Assembly: GCA_029552745.1 (NCBI GenBank)
Contig: JAKPDK010000172.1
Coordinates: 1 to 64,000 of the forward strand
Length of the DNA: 64,000 nt
Direction: 5' to 3'
Origin: Candidatus Hydrogenedentota bacterium
GTDB lineage: Bacteria > Hydrogenedentota > Hydrogenedentia > Hydrogenedentales > SLHB01
Part shown: positions 18,375 to 28,480 of the stretch, piece by piece
How the letters are laid out: every line of letters starts with the position of its first letter
Numbering within the stretch: the stretch's first letter is position 1
The notes under the pieces: model-generated
Seen by the model: the letters and a program-made list of their open reading frames with translations, nothing else
Database searches by the model: none
What the model was told of the DNA's origin: nothing
Made by a program: the position numbers and the translations under genes

Positions 18375-18439
18375 ATTGTATTTTTCAGCCAACCTACTCA
18401 TAATGAACGAAAACGGAACAGTAGACTCGGATAGTGACC

Positions 18440-19450
18440 ATGAAATTCAGAATACCTTCAGAACATCAAGATGGACACATTGCGATGAAAATCATCCTTA
18501 TCGGCGGCATCCTGGTCTTTATTTTTCTATTTTTCTCAGCGTTAACGATGAAACGTGCCTTAAAACCTGACGAAACCCAACGCGTCACCGTCGGCAAGCA
18601 TCAAACGCCCTTTGACGGAACAAGAGCCTTTCAAGACTTGGAAAGAATCGTGGCGTTCGGTCCCCGACCCAGCGGTTCTGAGGCACTAGAAAAGACCAGA
18701 GATTTCATTGTACGTCAACTGGAAGCGGCAGGGTTAAGTGTGCGCCGATTCCCGTTCGAAGCGGCAACCCCCATCGGGAAAGTCAACATGGTGAACCTGG
18801 TCGGCATTATTAAAGGCACGTCGCCTGACATCATCCTGATCGGAAACCATTATGAAACAAAACTTTTTACGGACTTCACATTCGTGGGTGCGAACGACGG
18901 TGGCTCTACCACAGCATGGATGTTGGAAATGGCAAGAGCCATTGGTCCCACCCGCCAAGGGCGAACCATATGGCTGTGCTTTTTTGACGGCGAAGAGGCC
19001 TTCAAAACCTGGTCACGAGAAGACAGCCTCTACGGCAGCAGACATCTCGTTGAGACATTAAAAAAGTCCGGAGAGCTCTCATCGGTAAAGACTATGATTA
19101 ACGTCGATATGATCGGCGATGCCTATTTGGGCATCCATCGGGACCCGGATGCCCCCAAATGGCTGCATTCCATTATCTGGGACACGGCGGAACGAATGGG
19201 ATACGGCAAACACTTCTCACGGCGCGGCATGACAATTGAAGACGATCATATCCCCTTTCGTGAAGCAGGCATACCAACTATCGAACTCATAGACTTTATG
19301 TACGGTGGGTCTGTGATAGACCACCAACGGACATGGCATACGCCCAACGATACCCTGGACAAAGTCAGTGCAGCCAGTCTTCAAGCCGTCGGCGATGTGA
19401 TCTATAATGCGCTCTTCGACATCGACGCATATTTAGACACCATAAAATAG
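18440..19450 (+). CDS. M28-family zinc peptidase, glutaminyl cyclase-like, membrane anchored
   Basis: The protein has an N-terminal membrane segment (IILIGGILVFIFLFFSAL) followed by an M28 metallopeptidase domain. Its motifs resemble glutaminyl-peptide cyclotransferases more than ordinary aminopeptidases: GANDGGSTTAWMLEMAR with a zinc Asp, FFDGEEAF with the catalytic/zinc Glu pair, DSLYGSRHL, EDDHIPFREAGIPTIELIDF and a late WHTPNDT with a zinc His. It may therefore cyclise N-terminal Gln or remove N-terminal residues of exported peptides. Starts at 18440 (ATG, used here) and 18485 (ATG just before the hydrophobic segment) are both possible, and neither has a strong ribosome-binding site. The solitary repeat end lies upstream. 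Confidence 0.85.
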   Translation: MKFRIPSEHQDGHIAMKIILIGGILVFIFLFFSALTMKRALKPDETQRVTVGKHQTPFDGTRAFQDLERIVAFGPRPSGSEALEKTRDFIVRQLEAAGLSVRRFPFEAATPIGKVNMVNLVGIIKGTSPDIILIGNHYETKLFTDFTFVGANDGGSTTAWMLEMARAIGPTRQGRTIWLCFFDGEEAFKTWSREDSLYGSRHLVETLKKSGELSSVKTMINVDMIGDAYLGIHRDPDAPKWLHSIIWDTAERMGYGKHFSRRGMTIEDDHIPFREAGIPTIELIDFMYGGSVIDHQRTWHTPNDTLDKVSAASLQAVGDVIYNALFDIDAYLDTIK

Positions 19451-19585
19451 GTCACCAACCGCAGCAAATTCCCCATTCACCACAAAAATCGCAGTAGCGC
19501 ACTATTTGATGGAAAAGGGTTGTCTCAGATAATATGAAATGACTCTTTATTGAAAACGGCGGTCATACAACGAGAGGTACATGCC

Positions 19586-20617
19586 ATGAGTGTGCGAGTG
19601 GGCTTTATTGGCGCGGGTGGAAACGCGGTCTGGCATATGGGGTTCTTGAAAGACATTCCTGACGCCCAGATTGTTGCCGTAACGGATATTGCATTTGAAA
19701 AGGCACAGGCCGCTGCCGAGAAATTCGGGGCACGTGCTTATGCAAGTCACAAACAAATGTTGGACGCCGAGGAACTTGATTGTTGCTATATCAGCATTCC
19801 TCCCCATCAACACGGCGAACCGGAAATTGACGTTATTCATCGCGGTCTGCCTTTCTTTGTGGAAAAACCGTTGGCGTTGAACATGGCGCTTGCGGAAGAT
19901 ATTTTAGAGCGAGTCGAAAAACGTAAAATTGGCACGTGCGTGGGTTACCAAATTCGCTATGTGGACGTTATGGACAAGGCACGCGAAATGCTAAAAAAGA
20001 CGTTTGTGAATGCGGTAAATGCCCACTATGTTTGCGGCGCTATCGGCGGGTGGTATACCCGCATTGCTCTTTCCGGCGGTCAAATTGTGGAACAAGCCAC
20101 TCATTTGGTCGACTTAATGCGCTATATCTTCGGCGAGATAGATTGGGTAATGGGTACTAAAAGGACGGGCGCCCGCGTGGATTCGACCACGCTGGATGGA
20201 ACCGCACTCGGCAAAGGTTCCATATCCGGCGCCGCCGCAGGCCTAGAGCTCCACGAATATAACATTTGGGATGCAACGACGCTTCTCATGCAGTTCCGAT
20301 CGGGCATTCCCGCAACCTTCTTGTGCTCTTGCCAAGTACCTTATATGTGGGATGTTTTGTTAGATATTTTTGCCACAGACTTTCGGCTGAAAATTACGTT
20401 CAGCAAAATGGAAATCCTTCGAAAAGTTGACGGGCAACTTAAGTCCGAAATCGTTCAAGGTGACGAGACCCCGAAAATTGACGCCACCTTCATTGAAGCC
20501 GTCAAAACGGGCGACTTCTCAAAAATACGCAGTACGTACCAAGACGCAGTAAAAACGTTGCGCGTCACGTTAGCGGCCGTGGAAGCTGCTCGGGAGGGCG
20601 CCGTCGTAAAACTCTAG
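19586..20617 (+). CDS. Gfo/Idh/MocA family NAD(P)-dependent oxidoreductase
   Basis: This is a 343-aa sugar or cyclitol dehydrogenase-like enzyme. It has a classical Rossmann start (VRVGFIGAGGNAVWHM), CYISIPPHQHGE and the family hallmark FFVEKPLALN near residue 95. A central alpha/beta domain contains GGQIVEQATHLVDLMRY, where the His is the usual catalytic candidate. The ATG at 19586 has GAGAGG 8 bases upstream; an earlier in-frame start lacks one. It follows the M28 peptidase on the same strand after about 135 bases and precedes metH. The substrate is unknown. It differs clearly from the Gfo/Idh/MocA gene at 11.8 kb, so the two are not recent duplicates. Confidence 0.88.
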   Translation: MSVRVGFIGAGGNAVWHMGFLKDIPDAQIVAVTDIAFEKAQAAAEKFGARAYASHKQMLDAEELDCCYISIPPHQHGEPEIDVIHRGLPFFVEKPLALNMALAEDILERVEKRKIGTCVGYQIRYVDVMDKAREMLKKTFVNAVNAHYVCGAIGGWYTRIALSGGQIVEQATHLVDLMRYIFGEIDWVMGTKRTGARVDSTTLDGTALGKGSISGAAAGLELHEYNIWDATTLLMQFRSGIPATFLCSCQVPYMWDVLLDIFATDFRLKITFSKMEILRKVDGQLKSEIVQGDETPKIDATFIEAVKTGDFSKIRSTYQDAVKTLRVTLAAVEAAREGAVVKL

Positions 20618-20694
20618 AAAGAATCCTTTGAGCCATGCCGAGCCGGCATCGCTGCGGTGCCTAACACAAACTGGTTTGATTAAAACACTGGTTC

Positions 20695-23600
20695 ATGAAC
20701 CTAAAAGAATATATAGCACAAGGAGTTCTTATTCTTGACGGAGCCATGGGCACGCAAGTCCAAAGCCTTGGCCTTACTGACGAGGACTTTGGCGGCACGC
20801 CCTTCCGCATGCTGACAGATATCGTCACGCTTTCCCATCCGGAACTAGTCAAAGAGATACACTTGAGCTACTTGCGTGCGGGCGCGCAGGCGCTAGAAAC
20901 AAACTCGTTCGGTTCCTCGCCGCTGCGGCTTTCCGAGTACGATTTCCGTGAAATCGACCTATCGCGTTTCCCTTCAGAAAACCGCACTCCCGATCTGCGC
21001 ACGCTCTCGTACGAAGAAATTGCTTTTTTGCTTAGCAAGAAAGCGGCAGAAGTGGCATGTGAAGCCAGAGATACCTACCTTAAAGAGAACGCCAGCGGCG
21101 GGAAAGACATTTTTGTAATTGGTTCCATTGGCCCCTCGAATCGAGTTGTCTCCAGTACAGATGCCAACCTACAACCCGCATCGTTTGATGAAATTGTCGC
21201 CAACTTTTACTGCCAAGTCCGCGGCCTACTGGAAGGCGGCGTGGACGCGGTCCTGTTTGAAACGCAACAGGATATCCTCGAAACAAAGGCGGCGATTCTG
21301 GGAGCCCAGAAAGCCATTCGAGAAAGCAGACACAGCATACCCATTTTGTGTAACGTTTCCGTCGACGCGTTTGCCCGCATGCCCATTTTCAACACCGACA
21401 TTCATGCAGCGCTCGTTGCTGTCCAGCCGCTGGGCATTGCAGCATTTGGGATCAATTGCAGCATCGGCCCAGACCTCATGGCAAAGACAGTTCAAGTGTT
21501 GTCTCGGGTAAGCCCCGTACCGATATCGGTGGTTCCCAATGCGGGGCTCCCGGTATCAGAAAAAGGAAAGACGGTGTTCAAATTCCCACCCGATCGATTC
21601 GCAGCCTGTTTACGGGACTATGTGACGGAATATGGCGTGAGTCTAGTGGGTGGGTGTTGTGGTACAACCCCGGAACACATCGCCGCTCTCAGCGAATTAT
21701 TGTCCGGTTGCACTCCTGCCCATCGAAATCCGGATAGACGCACCTATATTTCGGGTCCTCAACAAGCCGTCCTCGTAGACAGCAGCAAAGGCTTGTTCAT
21801 GATAGGCGAACGGCTGAATGTTCGCGGTTCCAAAAAAGTACGTGAAGCGGTCGAAAGCGGCAAAGAAATTGACCACGGGGCGCTTGAAGAGGTCGTCCAC
21901 CACCAAGTCCATGAGCTGGGGTTGAACGTCATTGACGTGTGCATGGATAGCAATGTCGTGGACACCACCTGCACTTTGAAAGAGGTCGTCTACCGGCAAA
22001 CCACGGATTTTAGCGGGGCGATGTGCTTGGACTCGTTTTCCGTTGAGGCGTTGGTAGAGGCAATCAAGGTGTACCCCGGCCGACCCATTTTGAACTCCAT
22101 TTCATTGGAAGAAGTCTCTCCAGGAGTTACAAAACTCGACGCCCTGTTACAAGCCACAGCCATGCATGGTCCCATGTATATTGCGCTGGTTACAGGTCCC
22201 GAAGGGCCGGCCGCTTTAGTTGAAGAAAAAGTGCGACTTGCTAGGCAAATTGTCGAAAAGGCATCCGCATACGGCGTCACCGCAGACCAACTTTTCATTG
22301 ACGTAAACATCTTCCCTATCGGTTCCGAATCGGTGGAGGGAATGAATTTCGCCGTTGAATCGTTAAATGCCCTTTCTGAGATAAAAGCCATTCATCCCGA
22401 CTTGCGTACGATCTGTGGCATCGGCAACCTCACAAACGGCCTCGCCCAGAAACCATATATGCGTACCGTGCTCACTTCAGTCTGGCTGGATGAAGCCCGC
22501 AAGCAAGGATTGGATGCAGCCATCATCAATCCGAATCACTATGTATTCGTAGACAATCTTGATCCGCGTGACTACGAATTAGGGCGACGCGTTATTATTC
22601 AGCATGATATGGAGGCATTTGCCGACCTCGAAGCTATCGCCCAAGAGAAAAAGGGCGAAGTCGCCTCACGCAGAAGCAATTACGACGATTTACCTGCAGA
22701 AGTCGCCATCTGCGAAAAGATTAAGGACGGTTTCAAACAACGGGAACATGGCACCGTAGAAGTGTCGGGACACGTGTACCGTTACGCCGACCGTATCGTG
22801 CTTCAAGTAGCCGAAATCATAAAGCATCACGACCCGTTAACGTTTATTAACACCTATTTAATGGCTGCTATGAACGAACTGGGAGACCGTTTTGCCCGAG
22901 GGGAAGTATCCTTACCCCATCTTCTCAAGTCTGCGGACGTCATGAAGCAGGTCATGGGGTTTCTGGAAGCTTACATGCGGACTTCGTCAGGCGCAGATCT
23001 TCATGAGCAGATCTCTTACAAGGGAACGGTCGTACTAGGCACGGTCTATCAAGATGTACACAGCATTGGAAAAGACCTTGCCAAAACGCTGCTCGAGAAT
23101 TATGGCTATCGCGTCATAGACTTGGGCGTTATGACCCCATTACAAAAGTTTTTGGACGCCGCACGTGAGTATTCTGCGCATGCCATTGGTATGTCGGCGC
23201 TATTGGTTCAAACATCCAATCACATGATCACCGTGTCGCAAATGATGGAGGAACAAGGCCTCGCCCATCTGCCCCTATTGATTGGCGGCGCCCCGGTGAA
23301 TCTGCGTCACGCGGCTTATGTCGCAATGGCGGGTAAGAATGACCCCAGCCATATGCGGAAAAATGTATTTTACTGCGCCACCGCCATGGACGGTGTCAAT
23401 GTGATGAACACGCTACTGAGTGGCCAACCGATAGAGCCGTTTTTAGAAGAAAACCACGCACGGCTTCTGAAACACTTGGAACGCGCCGAAAAGAAAGTCG
23501 CCGAAGAAGAAACGCTGTTGCGTACGCTGCCTCGCCGTGTAGTGGCTTTTGACCGTCATAAACTACCTCAACATCCTTGGGTATCCTACCAGACTGTAAA

Positions 23601-24315
23601 GTACTCCCTAAAAGAATTCGCACCATTCATTGACCGCAAAACCCTTTTTGGTCTGAATTGGAAATTTGGCGGAACGGGAACTCGTTCACGGAGAGGAGAG
23701 ACCGAATCGGAACTGAACGCATTGCTTCAAGAGTGGATCGAACATGCCGATCACGACAACTGGATTCAACCTATGGGTGTTTGGGGAATTTTCCCGTGCT
23801 TCTCTGACGGGGATGAAGTCGTCATCCTTGATCCATTTGATCTACGAACAGAGCTCTCTCGGTTTCAATTTACCGTCGTAATAGGGGGAGAACGCAAAGA
23901 TACCGTCTCCGGGGCGCAGTACTTCTTGCCGAGGGGGGCAGAGACTCTCGATGCGGTAGGGCTGCAAATCGCCACAAGCGGACCCCAAGTCGATCATTAC
24001 ATCAACAAGTTTCGAGAAGAAGGCGACTCGGAGTCTTGCCTGCTCCTTCAAGGCCTTTCTGATCGCATCGCCGAAGACATGGCAGACCACATTCACAAAT
24101 TGATGCGCGCCCACATCGGTGTATCTCCCAAACAAGGAATTCGCTGGTCGCCCGGATACCCTGCCATTTCCAATACGATCTATAATCGGCAAATCTTTGA
24201 GATTCTGCATGCAGACACGCTCCTCGGTATTCAGGTAACAACTGCGGGTGAATTCTCACCAACAGGAACTACGGCGGCGATTGTTTGTTTCCATCCAGAT
24301 GCTCGCTACACCTGA
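20695..24315 (+). CDS. metH: Cobalamin-dependent methionine synthase
   Basis: The product transfers a methyl group from methyltetrahydrofolate via cobalamin to homocysteine, making methionine. All four modules are present in 1206 aa, close to the E. coli length. They are a homocysteine-binding barrel (1-340, zinc motif GGCCGTTPEH and a matching Cys in FGINCS), a pterin-binding barrel (360-620, IGERLNVRGS), a cap plus B12 domain (650-890, DVHSIGK supplying the cobalt His near 789) and the AdoMet activation domain (900-1206, RWSPGYP). The enzyme needs a B12 supply; no B12 riboswitch could be recognised in the 77-base leader. A small hairpin (ATGCCG-AGC-CGGCAT, 20635-20649) lies upstream. Confidence 0.97.
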   Translation: MNLKEYIAQGVLILDGAMGTQVQSLGLTDEDFGGTPFRMLTDIVTLSHPELVKEIHLSYLRAGAQALETNSFGSSPLRLSEYDFREIDLSRFPSENRTPDLRTLSYEEIAFLLSKKAAEVACEARDTYLKENASGGKDIFVIGSIGPSNRVVSSTDANLQPASFDEIVANFYCQVRGLLEGGVDAVLFETQQDILETKAAILGAQKAIRESRHSIPILCNVSVDAFARMPIFNTDIHAALVAVQPLGIAAFGINCSIGPDLMAKTVQVLSRVSPVPISVVPNAGLPVSEKGKTVFKFPPDRFAACLRDYVTEYGVSLVGGCCGTTPEHIAALSELLSGCTPAHRNPDRRTYISGPQQAVLVDSSKGLFMIGERLNVRGSKKVREAVESGKEIDHGALEEVVHHQVHELGLNVIDVCMDSNVVDTTCTLKEVVYRQTTDFSGAMCLDSFSVEALVEAIKVYPGRPILNSISLEEVSPGVTKLDALLQATAMHGPMYIALVTGPEGPAALVEEKVRLARQIVEKASAYGVTADQLFIDVNIFPIGSESVEGMNFAVESLNALSEIKAIHPDLRTICGIGNLTNGLAQKPYMRTVLTSVWLDEARKQGLDAAIINPNHYVFVDNLDPRDYELGRRVIIQHDMEAFADLEAIAQEKKGEVASRRSNYDDLPAEVAICEKIKDGFKQREHGTVEVSGHVYRYADRIVLQVAEIIKHHDPLTFINTYLMAAMNELGDRFARGEVSLPHLLKSADVMKQVMGFLEAYMRTSSGADLHEQISYKGTVVLGTVYQDVHSIGKDLAKTLLENYGYRVIDLGVMTPLQKFLDAAREYSAHAIGMSALLVQTSNHMITVSQMMEEQGLAHLPLLIGGAPVNLRHAAYVAMAGKNDPSHMRKNVFYCATAMDGVNVMNTLLSGQPIEPFLEENHARLLKHLERAEKKVAEEETLLRTLPRRVVAFDRHKLPQHPWVSYQTVKYSLKEFAPFIDRKTLFGLNWKFGGTGTRSRRGETESELNALLQEWIEHADHDNWIQPMGVWGIFPCFSDGDEVVILDPFDLRTELSRFQFTVVIGGERKDTVSGAQYFLPRGAETLDAVGLQIATSGPQVDHYINKFREEGDSESCLLLQGLSDRIAEDMADHIHKLMRAHIGVSPKQGIRWSPGYPAISNTIYNRQIFEILHADTLLGIQVTTAGEFSPTGTTAAIVCFHPDARYT

Positions 24316-24332
24316 CCTCCTAAACCGGTCTT

Positions 24333-25220
24333 TTACCGAGATACCGTCGCAATTGGTGCGAGTCTCAACGCGTTACGCCAGTAAATCTTTTCTAATACGC
24401 TGTCAGGTAAACCAAGCCCATTGAGAAACTCTTGGTGCTTATTGTCAAAATAGTCCCGCCCATACAGTGTCCTGTCCTGAAATTCGATCAGGAACTCTTT
24501 GGCAAAAAGAGGGTCGCGGGACAAGGCGTTCAACCCCGACCCAGCTGAAATGTCCAAGTAGAGGTTTGGGCATTCTCTCAGCAAGGTGAGGAGCCTGCCG
24601 CCAGGAACAATCGGCCCTTTTGGGTAAGCCTCTTTGTCATACAAGTCGTCGCCGGATATATGAGCCCAAAACCCTGGAGCATGTCCAAGAAAAATCGTTT
24701 GGGGACAAGCTCGCACCGCGCGTTCAAAAGCAGCGAACCCTCCCCCATACCAGTAATTGGGACGCGGGTATTTTTGACCTCGGTCGAACTCATAATCAAT
24801 ATGGACCGTGACAGGGATTTTCTTTTCCCCACAAAAACGAAACATGCGCAGCGCATCGGGATTGTCATAACACATCCGTAGTTTCAACTCGCCGTAAACT
24901 TGAACCCCAAATACGGAGATCGCGCCATCCAAAAGGTCTATCGCCTCCGGACGACGCGGATCGGGGGCATAGCCGAGTACAAATTTATCTGGAGCTCGTT
25001 CTTTATACGACAGACAACGCGCAAAAGGAATGGGTCCCGTGGGGGAGTTACGCGGGACGTCATGCGGGCAAATCCGAGCGTGTATCGGGTCGTATTCGTC
25101 GTACGGTGCTTCCCACGACAAGAGCCACGCTACATCAATATTGTATTGCGCCATATTTTCCAAGAACTTCTCGAGATTATGACCCCACCAGTCCGGATGA
25201 TTGTGTGCATCGATGATCAT
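24333..25220 (-). CDS. Amidohydrolase-2 family metal-dependent hydrolase
   Basis: This is a 295-aa TIM-barrel hydrolase. The opening MIIDAHNHPDWWG carries the HxH-type metal site, PVTVHIDYEF a further His in mid-barrel, TIFLGHAPGF another, and LYGRDYFD the late Asp, the layout of the amidohydrolase-related (ACMSD-like) family. The ATG at 25220 starts the conserved sequence; GGAGAA lies upstream at a long spacing. It converges on metH with 17 bases between and diverges from the GH2 gene. Family members act as decarboxylases, lactonases or hydrolases, so no precise reaction is assigned. Confidence 0.8.
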   Translation of the reverse strand: MIIDAHNHPDWWGHNLEKFLENMAQYNIDVAWLLSWEAPYDEYDPIHARICPHDVPRNSPTGPIPFARCLSYKERAPDKFVLGYAPDPRRPEAIDLLDGAISVFGVQVYGELKLRMCYDNPDALRMFRFCGEKKIPVTVHIDYEFDRGQKYPRPNYWYGGGFAAFERAVRACPQTIFLGHAPGFWAHISGDDLYDKEAYPKGPIVPGGRLLTLLRECPNLYLDISAGSGLNALSRDPLFAKEFLIEFQDRTLYGRDYFDNKHQEFLNGLGLPDSVLEKIYWRNALRLAPIATVSR

Positions 25221-25306
25221 AAGCCACTGTTCTCCACCGCTTCTCAATTAGCAAAACTTTCGTGATGTAAGATAAACTTTACAGCAAAACAACCGGGAGA
25301 AACCAC

Positions 25307-27466
25307 ATGATCGAAATAATACGTCTCAATCAAGATTGGCTGTTCTGTCCCAAGAATCTCCGCAACGGGCAACACACCTCCTGCAATGAAAAACTGTTCA
25401 CGCGTGTGACCCTGCCTCACATGAATCCGCTGTTGCCTTGGCACGACTTTGACGAGAAGACCTACCAATCCGTCTCCTGGTATCGTCGTTGGTTTCGGCC
25501 TTCGCCCCGCTGGAAAGGCAATCGAGTTCGCCTCGCTTTTGATGGGGTCATGATTGCCGCCCAAGTATGGATAAACAACCAGTACATCGGAGAACATAAA
25601 GGCGGGTACACACCTTTTACGTTTGATATCACAGACCACTTGGCTTGGAACAAGAACAACTTGATAGCGGTATGTGTCGACTCGCGGGAACGTCCGGACA
25701 TTCCTCCCTGTGGAGGGCTCATCGACTATCTCTTGTTCGCGGGGATTTATCGGGATGTGCGCCTCGAGATTCTTCCCTCGGTCTACATTGCCGACGTTTT
25801 TGCAAAACCCCGCCTGAACAACCTTGAGACAGATATCCTCATTACCAACACCACGGCCGACACCGTTTGCACTTCCGTCTCGATCCGACTTGGGGGAAAC
25901 GCGGTTCGAGAAAACGTGGAAGTGGCTGCTCACTCCAGCAGAACAGTTTCCTTGAACCTTGATCATCTCGACGTGAAACCGTGGTCTCTGGATGCCCCCC
26001 AGCTCTATACGCTGCAAACTGCGCTGCGTTCCTGTGACAAAGTATCAACAAGAATCGGCTTTCGTGAAGCACGATTTGAAAAAGATGGCAGATTCTACCT
26101 CAACGGCACGCCCGTGAAGCTAATAGGCCTTGATCGCCATCAGACTTTCCCATACGTGGGAGGTGCCATGCCAGACCGCGTTCAAGCGCGCGATGCCGAT
26201 ATATTAAAATACGAGTTAGGTCTCAACATCGTTCGAACCTCTCATTACCCACAATCACCTGCGTTTCTTAATCGCTGCGATGAAATTGGCTTGCTCGTAT
26301 TTGAGGAACTACCGGGATGGCAGCACATCGGCGACGAAGCGTGGAAAGAGATTTCAAAACAAGAGTTGCGGGAGATGATCCTGCGTGATCGCAATCACCC
26401 TTCCATCGTACTCTGGGGTGTCCGCATCAACGAATCTCGCGACGATCATGACTTTTACACGGAGACCAACCGTATAGCCCATGAATTAGACCCCACCAGA
26501 CAAACCGGCGGCGTTCGCTATTTTCAAGAGAGCGAGTTTCTGGAGGACGTTTTTACCTTCAACGATTTTTCAAACGACGTTCAGATCCCCAAAAATCGTC
26601 CTCATTTGATCACCGAATTCAATGGCCACATGTTTCCAACAAAATCATTCGATCAAGAAGAGCGCCTCATAGAACACGCTCTTCGACATGCACGTATCCA
26701 GAACAAGCAAATGGGTATGGACGAGGTCGCAGGGGCTATCGGCTGGTGCGCTTTTGACTACAACACGCACGCCGAATTCGGGAGCGGTGATCGTATATGT
26801 TACCACGGCGTGATGGATATCTTTCGCTTTCCAAAATTCGCCGCTCATTTCTACAAGAGTCAGCGAAACCCGAAGTACGGATATGTACTGGAACCAGCGT
26901 CTCATCTCAAAATCGGTGAACGCAGCGGCGGCGGTTTTGATCCCCTGTACGTTTTCAGTAACTGCGAGACTGTCGAGATTTGGGTCGATAACAAATGTTA
27001 TGGTTCTTACGAACCAGACCGAGAGAATTTCCCCCATCTCCCCCATCCCCCGTTTCGCTGCAGTGGTTTTGCGACCTGGGGTCATCGTTGTGCTGACATT
27101 GAGTTCAGAGGAAAAGTCAACGGCAAGGTGGTTATCAAAAAACTCATCGCGGGAGATGGCGTTTCTCAAAAACTGTACCTCGCGGCGGATGACTACGTAT
27201 TGAACGCGGACGGATCGGACTGTACTCGGGTCGTTTTCGGATTGACAGATCCCTTCGGAAATTTTCTCCCGTACGCGACGGGCAGTGTTTTCTTTTCCTT
27301 AATCGGTCCGGCGGAGATCATCGGGGAAAACCCATTTGCCCTGGTCGCAGGGCGGGGCGCCGTGTGGATGAAAGCAGGAACCCGCCCGGGTGAGGCTATC
27401 CTGCGCGCTGAGAAGAAGGGTTTACCCCCGAAAGAAATTAAAGTACGCATCCGCAAGAAAGATTAA
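25307..27466 (+). CDS. Glycoside hydrolase family 2 protein (beta-galactosidase/glucuronidase-like)
   Basis: The 719-aa protein has the GH2 order. A jelly-roll sugar-binding domain comes first (FDGVMIAAQVWINNQYIGEHKGGYTPF, residues about 80-110, split by normal loops). An immunoglobulin-like domain and a TIM barrel follow (GLDRHQTFPYVGGAM; NIVRTSHYPQSP). The acid/base Glu lies in WGVRINES, where most relatives have NE after G, and the nucleophile is probably the Glu in LITEFNGH. A C-terminal beta domain follows. No signal peptide is seen. The ATG at 25307 has GGGAG 7 bases upstream. It probably cleaves terminal beta-linked sugars in the cytoplasm; galactose, glucuronic acid or mannose specificity cannot be told apart here. 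Confidence 0.87.
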   Translation: MIEIIRLNQDWLFCPKNLRNGQHTSCNEKLFTRVTLPHMNPLLPWHDFDEKTYQSVSWYRRWFRPSPRWKGNRVRLAFDGVMIAAQVWINNQYIGEHKGGYTPFTFDITDHLAWNKNNLIAVCVDSRERPDIPPCGGLIDYLLFAGIYRDVRLEILPSVYIADVFAKPRLNNLETDILITNTTADTVCTSVSIRLGGNAVRENVEVAAHSSRTVSLNLDHLDVKPWSLDAPQLYTLQTALRSCDKVSTRIGFREARFEKDGRFYLNGTPVKLIGLDRHQTFPYVGGAMPDRVQARDADILKYELGLNIVRTSHYPQSPAFLNRCDEIGLLVFEELPGWQHIGDEAWKEISKQELREMILRDRNHPSIVLWGVRINESRDDHDFYTETNRIAHELDPTRQTGGVRYFQESEFLEDVFTFNDFSNDVQIPKNRPHLITEFNGHMFPTKSFDQEERLIEHALRHARIQNKQMGMDEVAGAIGWCAFDYNTHAEFGSGDRICYHGVMDIFRFPKFAAHFYKSQRNPKYGYVLEPASHLKIGERSGGGFDPLYVFSNCETVEIWVDNKCYGSYEPDRENFPHLPHPPFRCSGFATWGHRCADIEFRGKVNGKVVIKKLIAGDGVSQKLYLAADDYVLNADGSDCTRVVFGLTDPFGNFLPYATGSVFFSLIGPAEIIGENPFALVAGRGAVWMKAGTRPGEAILRAEKKGLPPKEIKVRIRKKD

Positions 27467-27469
27467 AAG

Positions 27470-28435
27470 TTAGAAAAGAAGCCCTGTTCCGCCGAGGTTC
27501 TTTGTTGAATTTCGTTGCTGCCAAATTGCCTTGGCAATACGTGAAACCGTAGTGGCGTCCGGTTCAACAACAAGTCGCGCACCGGCACGAACCAGTACGT
27601 CTGCCATTTCCGAGCTTTCCTCGGATGAAATGACGACAACTTGTTTGTTCTGTTCGAGGGCGCACTGTGCGGTGCGCGCGCTTCCATGCAAACGCCCCGG
27701 TTCCACAACAAAAACGACAGATGACAAAGCGGCAATAGTGGCGTTCCGCGTGACAGCCGCATAGGTTTCCCATGCCGCATCTGGCACAAACTCGCTAACC
27801 AGAACAGCATTGCCCTGCGCGAGGGATTGTTCCAGCCAACGAGGCAACTTGGCGGTTAGTAGTCCCTGTGGCAAAACGACAATGGTCTTCCCGCCCGCAT
27901 CCAGCACGGCGCGGTGAGCGGCAAGGTCTACACCGATTGCTCCGCCGCTGACTAATGGGGCATGCTCTGAGGCAAGCGCACACGCTATGGTTTCCGCGCA
28001 AATTCTTCCAGTAAAAGACGGTTTCGTTCTGCCCACAACAGCTGCGCCGTCCTCTTTCAAAAGTGATAAACTACCGAACGTCCAAAGCAAGGGAGCCACG
28101 TATTTTCCCAAATGATTCTTCAAAGAACTGGGGTAGTCGGTTCGGTCACAGACAAGTACATAACCACCCGAGCGGATGACTCTCTCGACCAGCTGCTTTG
28201 CTCGTCTTTTTTCGCGCTCACCACACTGAGCAATCAGTGACAACGCAGAAGGACTCAGATGTTCGAAAAGTCGAGTCGATTGTTGTAATGGGACAACGAG
28301 TACGTCAGGGAACTCTATAGACTTTCGGCGACACGCATTTATGATTTCGTTGACCCTCACCCGACCACCCCCTGGGGTCATCATTAGGGCGAGAATTGCG
28401 GCTGCTTTTTCTTTAATATCCTCTTCGTCTGACAT
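27470..28435 (-). CDS. dprA: DprA/Smf-like DNA-processing protein, divergent
   Basis: This 321-aa protein has a Rossmann-like DprA core. DprA protects incoming single-stranded DNA and loads RecA during transformation. Recognisable segments are LVSGGAIGVDLAAHRAVLDAGGKTIVVLPQGL, in place of the usual SGxARGID...AHxGAL block, and VSEFVP and SVVFVVEPGRLHGSA. The nucleotide-type motif reads VVGRTKPS instead of the common VGSRxPT. The C-terminus has a short helical part. No good ribosome-binding site precedes the ATG at 28435. It is the last gene of the minus-strand housekeeping block and stops 3 bases from the GH2 gene. Competence function is likely but not proven by this sequence. Confidence 0.78.
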   Translation of the reverse strand: MSDEEDIKEKAAAILALMMTPGGGRVRVNEIINACRRKSIEFPDVLVVPLQQSTRLFEHLSPSALSLIAQCGEREKRRAKQLVERVIRSGGYVLVCDRTDYPSSLKNHLGKYVAPLLWTFGSLSLLKEDGAAVVGRTKPSFTGRICAETIACALASEHAPLVSGGAIGVDLAAHRAVLDAGGKTIVVLPQGLLTAKLPRWLEQSLAQGNAVLVSEFVPDAAWETYAAVTRNATIAALSSVVFVVEPGRLHGSARTAQCALEQNKQVVVISSEESSEMADVLVRAGARLVVEPDATTVSRIAKAIWQQRNSTKNLGGTGLLF

Positions 28436-28480
28436 GGAATGAAAAGTATTAAAACTCTCAGACTCCCTACTACCAATCCC

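Noticed and set aside
18295-18570. Plus-strand ORF of 91 codons upstream of the M28 peptidase
   Set aside because: It starts in the solitary repeat end and overlaps the peptidase coding sequence in another frame. No family similarity.
20618-20694. Possible riboswitch in the metH leader
   Set aside because: The spacer is only 77 bases with one small hairpin; no B12-box or SAM-riboswitch features were recognisable.
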